Source: Kribbella sp. NBC_01245 (lineage in GTDB: Bacteria; Actinomycetota; Actinomycetes; Propionibacteriales; Kribbellaceae). From it: a DNA stretch of 64,000 nt. The translations under genes and the position numbers were made by a program. Where the stretch lies: positions 7,502,001-7,566,000 of the forward strand of contig NZ_CP108487.1 in NCBI RefSeq assembly GCF_036226525.1. The letters are read 5' to 3'. Below, in pieces: positions 32,068-40,066 of this stretch. How positions within the stretch are numbered: the first letter of the stretch is position 1; each line of letters begins with the position of its first letter. The notes under the pieces are model-generated. The model made no database searches. It saw only the letters and a program-made list of their open reading frames with translations, and was not told the origin of the DNA.

Positions 32068-32449
32068 GGGTCGGGGCCGAGCGGAGGGCGGTCCACCAGG
32101 TGGCGATGATGAGGCCCGCGACCAGGCCGAGGTCGTAGAGGAGAAGCGGGAGGGTGCCGAGAGTCCACGGTCCGGTGGTGATCGGTAGTAGGAGGAAGAT
32201 GCCCGCGGCGATCATCGCGAGGGCGGGTAAGGCGAGGCGGTCGGACAGGTCGCGGGGGTCGAAGCAACCCCAGAGGACACCGACGACCACGCCGAGGAGG
32301 GTGGCCATGCCGAGGAGCGGCTGGTCGGCTTGGGTGAGTGGATCGTCGCCGAGGTTGGCGAACGTGTTGATCGCGCTCGCGATGCCCATGGGCACCACCC
32401 AGCCGAATCGCCGCCGAAATGTGGGGTCGTCCTGCTCTTCGAGGAACAC
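32060..32449 (-). CDS. Hypothetical membrane protein
   Basis: About 129 residues with four hydrophobic helices (GWVVPMGIASAINTF, LLGMATLLGVVVGVLWG, LALPALAMIAAGIFLLLP, LLLYDLGLVAGLIIATWW). No known domain. GTG 32449 is a guess; the frame stays open to 32545 but the extra residues are low-complexity and unlike a signal peptide. It overlaps the DUF2199 start by eight bases, so the two are co-translated. Confidence 0.6.
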   Translation of the reverse strand: MFLEEQDDPTFRRRFGWVVPMGIASAINTFANLGDDPLTQADQPLLGMATLLGVVVGVLWGCFDPRDLSDRLALPALAMIAAGIFLLLPITTGPWTLGTLPLLLYDLGLVAGLIIATWWTALRSAPTHA

Positions 32450-32541
32450 GCGCGGAGTATCGCAGGGCAGGCGGGCATCTGTCCCCGGATCTGCCGGAAG
32501 TTGCAGACCCTGGGAGGTGCAGACCCCGGGAGGTGCAGGCC

Positions 32542-33519
32542 TCAATGGCTACTGGCAGCGGCTTGGGCGAAGCGGGTGGACCAGTCGGTGGCCATGGTGG
32601 CGAGTTCGGGTGGGGTGATTACGGTGAACGGGGCGCCGATGGAACCGAGGGCGAAGAGGGGTCCGTCGAGCGAGTCCGTTTCCATGACCAACGTGCAGCG
32701 GTTCGGCGTACTCGCCCGCACCTCAGCCCAGCGGCCGAAGCGCGCGCTGACGGTATCGGCGGACGCTTCGACGATCACCTCGACGCGGTGCCGACCGCCC
32801 GACGCGCTGCCCGATACCCGCCCGCGTACGAAGGCGGCGACGTCCTCGAAAGGCGGCGTACGTGGCGCGAACGACGTACCGGCTCCCTCCGCACCCTCGA
32901 TCCGGTCGATCCGGAATGTTCGCCAGTCGCGCCGGTCGAGGTCGTACGCCACCAGGTACCAGCGCCTGCCCAGCGCGACAAGCTGGAGCGGCTCGACCTG
33001 CCGGGAAGACCGCGAGCCATTGATCGCCCGATAGCCGAACCGGACCCTTTCCGAATCACGGCAGCCAAGGGCCAGCGTGGTGAGTACGTCGTGGTCGACC
33101 GACGCCACGGTCTCGGTGCTCCACAACGCCGGCGTAGTCGACGAGCGAACGGCATCGAGCCGGGCGCGTAACCGTCGCGGCAGCACCTGCACGATCTTGG
33201 TCAGCGCCCGCAACGCCGCATCGCCGCTGTCCCCGTCGGCGAGAGTGGCGAGGTGGGACTGGATGGCCACGGCAAGCGCCATCGCCTCGTCATCGTCGAC
33301 AACGAGCGGCGGCAACGCGGCACCAGGGGCGAGCGCATAGCCGCCGTCGACACCGGGATTCGCATCCACCGGATAACCGAGCTCGCGCAATCGGTCCACA
33401 TCACGGCGCAAGGTGCGCGCCGAGACCCCGAGCCGCTCGGCCAGCAAGGGCCCTGGCCAATAGCGGCGAGCCTGCAGCAAAGACAGCAGCCGCAGCGTGC
33501 GAGTACTCGTATTCGCCAT
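32542..33519 (-). CDS. WYL domain (YafY-type) transcriptional regulator
   Basis: A 325-residue regulator. The N-terminal winged helix-turn-helix is LLAERLGVSARTLRRDVDRL. The central WYL domain shows RQVEPLQLVALGRRWYLVAY, and a C-terminal WCX-like domain ends the protein. WYL proteins bind nucleic-acid or nucleotide ligands and act as repressors or activators. It is divergent from a VOC gene, with an imperfect palindrome between them. WYL/VOC(PhnB-like) divergent pairs are frequent in Actinobacteria as I recall, so this VOC gene is the likely target. Confidence 0.9.
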   Translation of the reverse strand: MANTSTRTLRLLSLLQARRYWPGPLLAERLGVSARTLRRDVDRLRELGYPVDANPGVDGGYALAPGAALPPLVVDDDEAMALAVAIQSHLATLADGDSGDAALRALTKIVQVLPRRLRARLDAVRSSTTPALWSTETVASVDHDVLTTLALGCRDSERVRFGYRAINGSRSSRQVEPLQLVALGRRWYLVAYDLDRRDWRTFRIDRIEGAEGAGTSFAPRTPPFEDVAAFVRGRVSGSASGGRHRVEVIVEASADTVSARFGRWAEVRASTPNRCTLVMETDSLDGPLFALGSIGAPFTVITPPELATMATDWSTRFAQAAASSH

Positions 33520-33537
33520 TTCCCCATCATCGCCACA

Positions 33538-33562
33538 ATCGCGGTCAAAAACTGGCCGCGAT
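33538..33562. promoter_or_regulatory. Operator-like inverted repeat between WYL and VOC genes
   Basis: ATCGCGGTC and GGCCGCGAT are 9-base arms with one mismatch and a 7-base A-rich spacer (AAAAACT). It lies 19 bases from the WYL start and 49 bases from the VOC start, suitable for coordinated control by the WYL protein. Confidence 0.55.
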
Positions 33563-33610
33563 AGTTCCTACATTGGCGGCACATCACCAATTCGACGAAG
33601 GGGAAACGCC

Positions 33611-34030
33611 ATGACCATCACCACCACCACGCACCTGAACTTCCGCGGCGACGCTCGCGGGGCGCTCGAGTTCTACCAGTCCGTCTTCGGCGGCGAGCTC
33701 GCCATCGTCAGCTACCAGGACGCCCAGAACGTTCAGGACCCAGCCGAGGCGGACCAGATCATGTTCGGCCAGCTCCAAGGCGGCAACGGCATCCACGTGA
33801 TGGCGTACGACGTACCGGTCCGCATGCCCTACGAGCCGGGCGTCAACTCGGTGTTCGTCTCGGTGAGCGGCGAAGACTCCGACGAGATCACCTCCTACTG
33901 GAAGGGCCTGTCCGAAGGCGCGACCGTCGTCCAGGAACTCGCGCCGGCCGGCTGGTCACCGCTGTACGGCATGCTCAAGGACCGGTTCGGCGTCGTCTGG
34001 ATCCTCAACGTCACCCCCGAAGGGCGGTAG
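33611..34030 (+). CDS. PhnB-like VOC family protein
   Basis: A 139-residue VOC protein of the PhnB/DUF3335-like group: LNFRGDARGALEFYQSVFGG at the start, GVNSVFVSVSGEDSDEI in the middle and DRFGVVWILNV at the end. These proteins resemble 3-demethylubiquinone methyltransferase-like enzymes by fold, but most have no known reaction. ATG 33611 has a good AAGGGGA ribosome-binding site. Expression is probably set by the divergent WYL regulator. The TenA-like gene follows after ten bases. Confidence 0.88.
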   Translation: MTITTTTHLNFRGDARGALEFYQSVFGGELAIVSYQDAQNVQDPAEADQIMFGQLQGGNGIHVMAYDVPVRMPYEPGVNSVFVSVSGEDSDEITSYWKGLSEGATVVQELAPAGWSPLYGMLKDRFGVVWILNVTPEGR

Positions 34031-34040
34031 CGTCGGGCAG

Positions 34041-34661
34041 GTGACGGCGGAGGACTTGATCGAGTCGGTGCAGGCGGAGTTGGCGCCACGGGATGACGAC
34101 AACCGGCTGGTACCGCTCGTCTCGAGTGGCGAGGCGCCGCGGGAGGTGTTCGCGCGGCTCGCGGCCGAGGAGTACCACATCGTCCGGAGCGACTGGCGGA
34201 GTTGCCTGACGCTGGCCGCCCGCGCGGAGCAGCCCGAAGTGCGCGACTGGTTCGCCGGACTGGCAGCCGGGGAGCAGCTTGCCCTCGGCAAACTCCCGGC
34301 CCTCGCTGCCGAGGACGAGCGGTACGAGCCGCAGGCCGGCTGCCAGGCCTACCCGTCGTACTTCGCCTGGCTCGCGCTCAACGCCGAACCGGCCGAGGTC
34401 GTCGTCGGGCTCTACGCGAACTTCGCCGCCTGGGGCCGGTACTGCGCCGCGCTCGCGGAGGCGATGCGCAGGCATTACGGGTACGACGATGAGGCCTGCG
34501 CGTTCCTCGACTTCTTCGCGACGCCTCCGCCGGACGGCCACGCGCAGGCGGTCGCCGCCGTACAGGCCGGGCTCGACGCGGGCGTGGTGACCGGCAAGGT
34601 ACGGCGGTACGCGCGGCTGGTGCAGAGCTACGAGCTGATGTTCTGGAACAACCTCGTCTGA
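34041..34661 (+). CDS. TenA/PqqC-like (haem-oxygenase fold) protein
   Basis: A 206-residue all-helical protein resembling the TenA/THI-4/CADD group: REVFARLAAEEYHIVRSDWR, a mid EPQAGCQAYPSYFAWLALNA, and a C-terminal RLVQSYELMFWNNLV. TenA proteins hydrolyse thiamin degradation products, but this branch lacks an obvious Cys nucleophile at the classical spot, so the activity is open. GTG 34041 is ten bases after the VOC stop; the ribosome-binding site is weak, suggesting coupling. Confidence 0.72.
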   Translation: MTAEDLIESVQAELAPRDDDNRLVPLVSSGEAPREVFARLAAEEYHIVRSDWRSCLTLAARAEQPEVRDWFAGLAAGEQLALGKLPALAAEDERYEPQAGCQAYPSYFAWLALNAEPAEVVVGLYANFAAWGRYCAALAEAMRRHYGYDDEACAFLDFFATPPPDGHAQAVAAVQAGLDAGVVTGKVRRYARLVQSYELMFWNNLV

Positions 34662-34837
34662 GGCAGCAACCAGGTCCCAGAGCAGTTCACGGGTCACATC
34701 GGTCACATCCGCGAGCGCCGATTCGGAGCAGGCGCGGTCCCGCAAGTACGCTGACGAGCGGAAGATGTCCGTCCAACAGCGTCTGACAGCGTCTATACCA
34801 GGGCCCGACCACCCAGGGAACCCGAGGAGAACACCGC

Positions 34838-36277
34838 GTGACTTCCCACCGTCCTGCGGCGGTCATCATCATGGCCGCCGGTCAGGGGACCAGGATGAAA
34901 TCCGCCACCCCCAAGGTCCTTCACAGCCTCGGCGGGCGCAGTCTCGTCGGGCACGCCGTGGCCGCCGCCCGGGAGCTGGAGCCGGAGCATCTGGTGGTTG
35001 TCGTCGGCACCGGCCGGGAGCTGGTCGAGGCGCATCTGGCCGCGATCGACCCCGATGTCCGGACCGCCGTCCAGGAGCAGCAGCTCGGCACCGGTGACGC
35101 TGTGCGATCGGGCCTCACCGCCGTACCGGACCTCGATGGGGCGGTTGTCGTCACTTCGGGTGACGTTCCGTTGCTGCAGGCCCAGACCTTGCGGGAGCTC
35201 GTCGCCGAGCACGACGCGAGCGGAAACGCTGTCACGGTGCTGACCGCGCGAGTGCCCGACCCGACCGGTTATGGGCGCATCATCCCGGGCGAGAACGGCA
35301 GCGTCGCGGGCATCGTCGAGCACAAGGACGCGACTCCCGAGCAGCGCCAGATCGACGAGATCAACGCCGGCATCTACGTCTTCGACGCGGCTACGTTGCG
35401 TGACGGTCTGACCCGGATCACCACCGACAACGCTCAGGGCGAGTTGTACCTGACCGACGTACTGGCGATTGCGAAAAGTGACGGCAAGCGGGTGGGCGCT
35501 TTCGTGACCGACGACGCCATGCAGACCGAGGGCGTGAACGACCGGGTCCAGCTGGCCGCGCTCCGCGCCGAGATGAACCGGCGCACGCTCGACCGGCTGA
35601 TGCGCGCCGGCGTGACCGTGGTGGATCCGAGTACGACGTGGATCGACGACACGGTCGAGCTCGAGGCCGACGTCACCCTGCTGCCGAACACCCAGCTGCA
35701 CGGCGCGACCACGGCCGCGGCCGGTGCCACGATCGGGCCCGACACCACGCTGACCGACGTACAGGTCGGAGCGAACGCAACGATCATCCGCACGCACGGC
35801 TCGGGCGCCATCATCGGCGCGAGCGCGAGCGTCGGCCCGTTCGCCTATCTCCGGCCCGGCACGGTGCTCGGCGAGAGCGGCAAGATCGGCACGTTCGTCG
35901 AGACCAAGAACGCGAACATCGGTGTCGGCGCCAAGGTCCCGCACCTCACGTATGCGGGTGACGCCACGATCGGCGACGGCGCGAACATCGGCGCCGGCAC
36001 GATCTTCGCCAACTACGACGGTGTCACCAAGGCGCACACGACCGTCGGCAAGCACGCGTTCGTCGGCAGCGACTCGGTTCTGGTCGCGCCGCGGGTGATC
36101 GGGGACGGCGCGTACGTCGCCGCCGGATCGACCGTGACCGATGACGTCAAACCGGGGGAGATCGCGGTAGCCCGCGGCCGGCAGCGCAATATCGCCGGCT
36201 GGGTCGCCCGCCGCCGGGCCGGTACGAAGACCGCCAAGGCAGCCGCCGAGGCCATTGAGAAGGAGTCGCGGCCATGA
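34838..36277 (+). CDS. glmU: Bifunctional GlcNAc-1-P uridyltransferase / GlcN-1-P acetyltransferase
   Basis: A 479-residue two-domain cytosolic enzyme making UDP-GlcNAc for peptidoglycan. The N-terminal Rossmann-like uridyltransferase carries IIMAAGQGTRMKSATPKVLH (residues 8-27). The C-terminal left-handed beta-helix acetyltransferase shows hexapeptide repeats (GDGANIGAGTIFANYDGV). Length is normal for actinobacterial GlmU. GTG 34838 follows a GAGGAGA ribosome-binding site. The stop overlaps the prs start (ATGA), the usual glmU-prs coupling that links UDP-sugar and PRPP supply. Confidence 0.97.
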   Translation: MTSHRPAAVIIMAAGQGTRMKSATPKVLHSLGGRSLVGHAVAAARELEPEHLVVVVGTGRELVEAHLAAIDPDVRTAVQEQQLGTGDAVRSGLTAVPDLDGAVVVTSGDVPLLQAQTLRELVAEHDASGNAVTVLTARVPDPTGYGRIIPGENGSVAGIVEHKDATPEQRQIDEINAGIYVFDAATLRDGLTRITTDNAQGELYLTDVLAIAKSDGKRVGAFVTDDAMQTEGVNDRVQLAALRAEMNRRTLDRLMRAGVTVVDPSTTWIDDTVELEADVTLLPNTQLHGATTAAAGATIGPDTTLTDVQVGANATIIRTHGSGAIIGASASVGPFAYLRPGTVLGESGKIGTFVETKNANIGVGAKVPHLTYAGDATIGDGANIGAGTIFANYDGVTKAHTTVGKHAFVGSDSVLVAPRVIGDGAYVAAGSTVTDDVKPGEIAVARGRQRNIAGWVARRRAGTKTAKAAAEAIEKESRP

Positions 36278-37254
36278 GCGGGATGAAGCGCACCACCGAG
36301 AAGAACCTGATGGTCTTCTCCGGACGGGCCCACCCGGGTCTGGCCGAGGAGGTCGCCGAGCAGCTCGGCGCCGGCCTCGTGCCCACCTCGGCGTACGACT
36401 TCGCCAACGGCGAGATCTACGTCCGGTTCGAGGAGTCCGTCCGCGGTAGCGACGCCTTCGTGATCCAGAGCCACACCTCGCCGATCAACCAGTGGATCAT
36501 GGAACAGCTGATCATGATCGACGCGCTGAAGCGGGCCTCGGCCAAGCGCATCACCGTGGTGCTGCCGTTCTACGGTTACGCCCGGCAGGACAAGAAGCAC
36601 CGCGGCCGCGAGCCGATCTCGGCCCGTTTGATGGCCGACCTGTTCAAGACCGCGGGCGCGAACCGGCTGATCTGCGTCGACCTGCACACCTCGCAGATCC
36701 AGGGCTTCTTCGACGGCCCGGTGGACCACTTGATGGCCCTGCCGATCCTGACCGACTACGTGCGAGAGAAGTACGGCGACCAGCAGCTGGCCGTGGTCTC
36801 GCCGGATGCCGGCCGGATCAAGGTCGCCGAGCAGTGGTCCGCCCGGCTGAACAACGCGCCGCTGGCCTTCATCCACAAGACCCGCGACATCGACCGGCCG
36901 AACGAGACCGTCGCGAACCGCGTCGTCGGTGAGGTCAAGGGCCGCGTCTGCATCCTGGTCGACGACATGATCGACACCGGCGGCACCATCACCAAAGCCG
37001 CGGACGCACTGATGGCCGACGGCGCCGCGGGCGTGGTCATCGCCGCCACCCATGCGATCCTCTCCGGCCCCGCGGTGGATCGGCTGAAGAACTGCCAGGC
37101 CAAAGAGGTCATCGTCACGAACACGCTGCCGATTCCCGACGACCGGGAGTTCGACAAGCTCACCACCTTGTCGATCGCGCCGCTGATCAGCCGGGCCATC
37201 CGCGAGGTCTTCGAAGACGGATCCGTCACCAGCCTCTTCGACGGCCGCGCCTAA
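36274..37254 (+). CDS. prs: Ribose-phosphate pyrophosphokinase (PRPP synthetase)
   Basis: A 326-residue enzyme forming PRPP from ribose-5-phosphate and ATP. It has VVLPFYGYARQDKKHRGRE (ATP site), VDLHTSQIQGFFDGP (metal and ATP) and the PRPP loop VDDMIDTGGTI near residue 228. ATG 36274 overlaps the glmU stop. The gene ends convergent with a YjbR-family gene, with a four-base overlap. In many Actinobacteria rplY and pth follow directly, but here they are 6.3 kb away. Confidence 0.97.
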   Translation: MSGMKRTTEKNLMVFSGRAHPGLAEEVAEQLGAGLVPTSAYDFANGEIYVRFEESVRGSDAFVIQSHTSPINQWIMEQLIMIDALKRASAKRITVVLPFYGYARQDKKHRGREPISARLMADLFKTAGANRLICVDLHTSQIQGFFDGPVDHLMALPILTDYVREKYGDQQLAVVSPDAGRIKVAEQWSARLNNAPLAFIHKTRDIDRPNETVANRVVGEVKGRVCILVDDMIDTGGTITKAADALMADGAAGVVIAATHAILSGPAVDRLKNCQAKEVIVTNTLPIPDDREFDKLTTLSIAPLISRAIREVFEDGSVTSLFDGRA

Positions 37255-37634
37255 GTCTTAGCGTCATACTCCTTCACCAGTTTGCGCGGGGCCTGCACCC
37301 GCCAGGCGTCGACGAGCAGTTCCCTCAGTTCGGCGACGCCGATCGCCTTCAGCCGAACCAGGACGGCGGGATAACCGTTGTAATGGTCCTCGGTGAAGAA
37401 CTTGTCCGGATCCGCCTGAAGTAAGGCCGCCTTCTCGTCACCATTGGCCACCCGGACGGCCAGCACCTCCGGTTGTGGGACGCGGGCCTGCTTCGGTTCG
37501 AGCCGCTCGAGCCAGACCCACGCGAGGCCCTTCTCCTTCGCGCCGACGCGCACGCTGAAGGCGAACCGGTCTGCCGCTTCCACCGTCTCCGGCAGCTCGG
37601 CCACGATGCGCCGTACATTTTCCTGAGTCGCCAT
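37251..37634 (-). CDS. MmcQ/YjbR family protein
   Basis: A 127-residue single-domain protein of the MmcQ/YjbR (DUF1801-neighbouring) family: ELPETVEAADRFAFSVRVG near the start, FFTEDHYNGYPAVLVRL in the middle and ELLVDAWRVQAPRKLVKEY at the end. The fold resembles MotA/phage double-wing DNA-binding proteins; the cellular role is not known. Its stop overlaps the last four bases of prs on the opposite strand. The long inverted repeat at 37652-37729 sits just upstream of its ATG. Confidence 0.87.
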   Translation of the reverse strand: MATQENVRRIVAELPETVEAADRFAFSVRVGAKEKGLAWVWLERLEPKQARVPQPEVLAVRVANGDEKAALLQADPDKFFTEDHYNGYPAVLVRLKAIGVAELRELLVDAWRVQAPRKLVKEYDAKT

Positions 37635-37651
37635 CGACCCAGGCTAGCCCT

Positions 37652-37729
37652 CCATCCCTTTGTCGTTCATTCGTCGGGATACGCCATAGATACCGGCCGT
37701 ATTCCGACGAATGAACGACAAAGGGATGG
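37652..37729. repeat. Long inverted repeat (family C)
   Basis: The 30-base arms 37652-37681 and 37700-37729 pair with a single mismatch and an 18-base loop. It occupies almost the whole gap between two divergent genes (starts 37634 and 37746), so it must overlap one or both promoters. No second copy was found in this window. Confidence 0.88.
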
Positions 37730-37745
37730 GTGGTTAGCTGGGGGT

Positions 37746-38504
37746 ATGCGTATTGCCGTGTTTCACCCTGGCGCGATGGGTTCGCGCCTCGCGGCCGAAC
37801 TCGTCGCCGCGGGCAACGAAGTGTTCTGGGTGCCCGAAGGCCGAAGCCCCGCGAGCAGCGAGCGGGCTGCCGCGGCGGGATTGACCGGTACGTCGTTCGC
37901 GGACGCCGTCGGACGGGCCGAGCTGGTCCTCTGCTCGTGTGCTCCGCAAGGCGCCGTCGCGATCGCCCGGCAGGTCGGCGCCACTGGATTCACCGGCCTG
38001 TACGTCGACGCGAACCCGTTGTCGCCGTCATCCCTAGCGGAAGCCGCAGAGGCCCTCGCGGCAGCGACATTCGTCGACGCGGGCGTCATCGGTCCGCCCC
38101 CGATCGCGGGCAGTCGTACGGACCTCCTACTCGCTGGACCATCGGTGGAGGTTGTCGCCGACTTGTTCACCGGTACGGCGGTCAGCCCGCGAGTCGTCGG
38201 TACGACGGTAGGCGCCGCGAGTGCCGCCAAGTCCGCGTTTGCCCTTTACAACAAGGGAAAACGCGCCCTCGCCGTATTGGCGTTCGGTCTGGCCGACCAC
38301 CACGGCGTGACCGATGCCCTGGTGGCCCAGTCGACCCGCAAGCAGGCGGGCGACCTCGGTGATCCGAGCCTGCCCGAGGACCTGCGGAAGGTCGCGTGGC
38401 GCTGGGGCCCCGAGTTCGACGAGATCGCCGAAACCCTCACCGCCGCCGGTCTCGACGCTGCGCCGATCCAAGCCCTGCGCGAGGTCTGGACGCGCTTGAG
38501 CTAG
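37746..38504 (+). CDS. NAD(P)-dependent oxidoreductase, 6-phosphogluconate dehydrogenase-like (DUF1932)
   Basis: A 252-residue beta-hydroxyacid-dehydrogenase-like protein. The N-terminal Rossmann motif is FHPGAMGSRLAAELV, then FVDAGVIGPPPI. A C-terminal helical domain of DUF1932 type (SAAKSAFALYNKGKRALAVL) completes it. Lys in that segment sits where the catalytic Lys of the family is expected. Substrate unknown. ATG 37746 is set by the Rossmann start; the longer frame upstream crosses the inverted repeat. The stop overlaps the convergent gene by four bases. Confidence 0.87.
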   Translation: MRIAVFHPGAMGSRLAAELVAAGNEVFWVPEGRSPASSERAAAAGLTGTSFADAVGRAELVLCSCAPQGAVAIARQVGATGFTGLYVDANPLSPSSLAEAAEALAAATFVDAGVIGPPPIAGSRTDLLLAGPSVEVVADLFTGTAVSPRVVGTTVGAASAAKSAFALYNKGKRALAVLAFGLADHHGVTDALVAQSTRKQAGDLGDPSLPEDLRKVAWRWGPEFDEIAETLTAAGLDAAPIQALREVWTRLS

Positions 38505-39175
38505 GCCAAGGGATGGCCGTAGTCGCGCAGGACGAACGGCGGGATCAGGTCGGCGATCCGGGTCAAGACGGAGAGCCGGGCGACGGTCTCGGGACCTTCC
38601 CAGCGGCCCAGATTCCACGAGATCAGCGTCGGACCGGCGAGCTGCCAATCGAGCCAGGTGCTTGCCAGCATCAGCTCCATCATTCGCGGATGCAGTATCG
38701 CCGAGGCATAACGATCATCGGGCGTCTCCACCCGGAACGCGTCGTTGAAGGCCTTGCTCTCCAGCTGGAGATCGCTCTCTCGCATCCGGCCCATCGCGGA
38801 TTCCTTGGTCAGCCGCAACCAGGGCATTGCCGCCGGCAGATAAACCGCGACCACATGGCAGGCCTGGCTGCTACTCGTCACATTGCCCTGGCCGTCGGTC
38901 GTACTCACCGCGTACTCGAAATCCATCACGCCGACCGGCCGCCCGTTGAAGCTGCCCCCCACCATCGACATCGGATTGCCACTGGAGCTGCCGAACGCGA
39001 TCGACGCCAGCTCCGTGACCCACGGATCCGGCTGCACGTATCCCCAGCCGAACCGAGCAAGCGCCTCCGCCCGCCGCGCTTCGAACGCCCGCCGCCCTCG
39101 CTCCACCACCGCGATCGCCACAACCAGCGGCACCACAAAAACCAGCACCACCCCCACCAGCACGATCAACGCCAC
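38501..39175 (-). CDS. Hypothetical membrane-anchored protein
   Basis: A 224-residue protein. A strong N-terminal membrane helix (LIVLVGVVLVFVVPLVVAIAV) is followed by a basic helix (RGRRAFEARRAEALARFGW) and a mixed domain with SFNGRPVGVMDFEYAV and HPRMMELMLASTWLDWQLAG. The layout (helix, then a domain comparing a protein's own cached value) resembles other uncharacterised actinobacterial proteins, but I cannot name a family. GTG 39175 starts the helix directly. Confidence 0.72.
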   Translation of the reverse strand: MALIVLVGVVLVFVVPLVVAIAVVERGRRAFEARRAEALARFGWGYVQPDPWVTELASIAFGSSSGNPMSMVGGSFNGRPVGVMDFEYAVSTTDGQGNVTSSSQACHVVAVYLPAAMPWLRLTKESAMGRMRESDLQLESKAFNDAFRVETPDDRYASAILHPRMMELMLASTWLDWQLAGPTLISWNLGRWEGPETVARLSVLTRIADLIPPFVLRDYGHPLA

Positions 39176-39213
39176 CCGCCGACCCTAGGCCCACTCCAGC
39201 TCACCAGTAAGGA

Positions 39214-39882
39214 TCACTGGCGGTGCCAGGCGTGGTAGGCGAGGGCTATCGCCGACACGGTGATGGGGAGGCCGACGAGGGCGCCGGTGAGGCCGTTGCC
39301 TGGTAGGACGAAGGTGGGGATGATCGCGAGCGTCAGGATGGGGATCCAACGCGGTACGGCTCGCGAGCGCAGTAGGCCGACCGCCTGGATTACGGTGCCG
39401 AGGGCGACCAGCAGAGCGCCTGGAATCATCACGCCGAATAGGTGCCCAGTATCGGCGGAGATCTGCTCCATCACCGACGTACCAACAGCCGGATCGAGCG
39501 CGGGGTCGGTCGCGAAGTAGTACGCCGCGGCCCAGCCGGCCCCGCCGACCGAGTAGAGCGCCGTGCCGAGCCACATCATCGCGCCGCCGACGGTCGCCCA
39601 GCCGGCGCCGCGTCGCCTTACCAGGATCATCGTCGCAAGAGCCTGGAACGGCACGTTCAGGACCAGGGCCGCGCTGAGGAAGACGAGTAGACCCCACCAC
39701 AGATCGCGGATCGGGGCGATGTCGGCGTACGTGTAGGTGTCGCCGCCGGCGGCCGGTTCGGGCCAGAGGTAGCTCCCCGGCAGGGCGGTGATGGACGTGA
39801 TGGTGAGCGCCAGGGCGAGGAGCCCCACCCTGCGCCTGGTCGCAGTCTCAGGAGTGGTGCTGAAAGCTGTCTCGGTGGACAT
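39214..39882 (-). CDS. Hypothetical integral membrane protein
   Basis: A 222-residue protein with about six membrane helices (for example VGLLALALTITSITALPG, LWWGLLVFLSAALVLNVPFQ, HLFGVMIPGALLVALGTVIQ). No soluble domain. It resembles DUF4386-like proteins only in general layout. ATG 39882 has a GGAGGA ribosome-binding site nine bases upstream, which rules out the 25-residue longer reading. It is divergent from the histidine kinase at 40067, sharing a 184-base control region with a tandem repeat, so the two-component system may control it. Confidence 0.75.
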   Translation of the reverse strand: MSTETAFSTTPETATRRRVGLLALALTITSITALPGSYLWPEPAAGGDTYTYADIAPIRDLWWGLLVFLSAALVLNVPFQALATMILVRRRGAGWATVGGAMMWLGTALYSVGGAGWAAAYYFATDPALDPAVGTSVMEQISADTGHLFGVMIPGALLVALGTVIQAVGLLRSRAVPRWIPILTLAIIPTFVLPGNGLTGALVGLPITVSAIALAYHAWHRQ

Positions 39883-39974
39883 GACTGGGATTCCTCCGGT
39901 TGAAGGTGGATCGAGTTGAACCCCTCCAGAGAAACGCCGGCGGTACCACGAGCACATCGTGGCGAGCGCGGGGA

Positions 39975-40034
39975 AAAACCTCCGTGCTGCCTCGGAGCCG
40001 ACCGCGCGGAAAACCTCCGTGCTGGCTCGGAGCC
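39975..40034. repeat. Tandem 35-bp repeat with internal dyad, upstream of the kinase
   Basis: Two direct copies (39975-39999 and 40010-40034, period 35) differ at one base in 25. Each reads AAAACCTCCG, eight bases, CGGAGCC, so each has a short CTCCG/CGGAG dyad. Tandem dyads one helical phase apart are typical of binding sites for dimeric regulators. The repeat lies between divergent genes at 39882 and 40067. Confidence 0.7.
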
Positions 40035-40066
40035 ATCCGGGGCAATCCGGCCCTTACAGTGGCGAC

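Noticed and set aside
34662..34837. A small RNA or tRNA upstream of glmU
   Set aside because: I could fold no cloverleaf and see only a short direct repeat (GGTCACATC); it is probably just the glmU promoter region.
37652..37729. CRISPR repeat
   Set aside because: A single hairpin, no regularly spaced direct repeats and no cas genes anywhere in the window.
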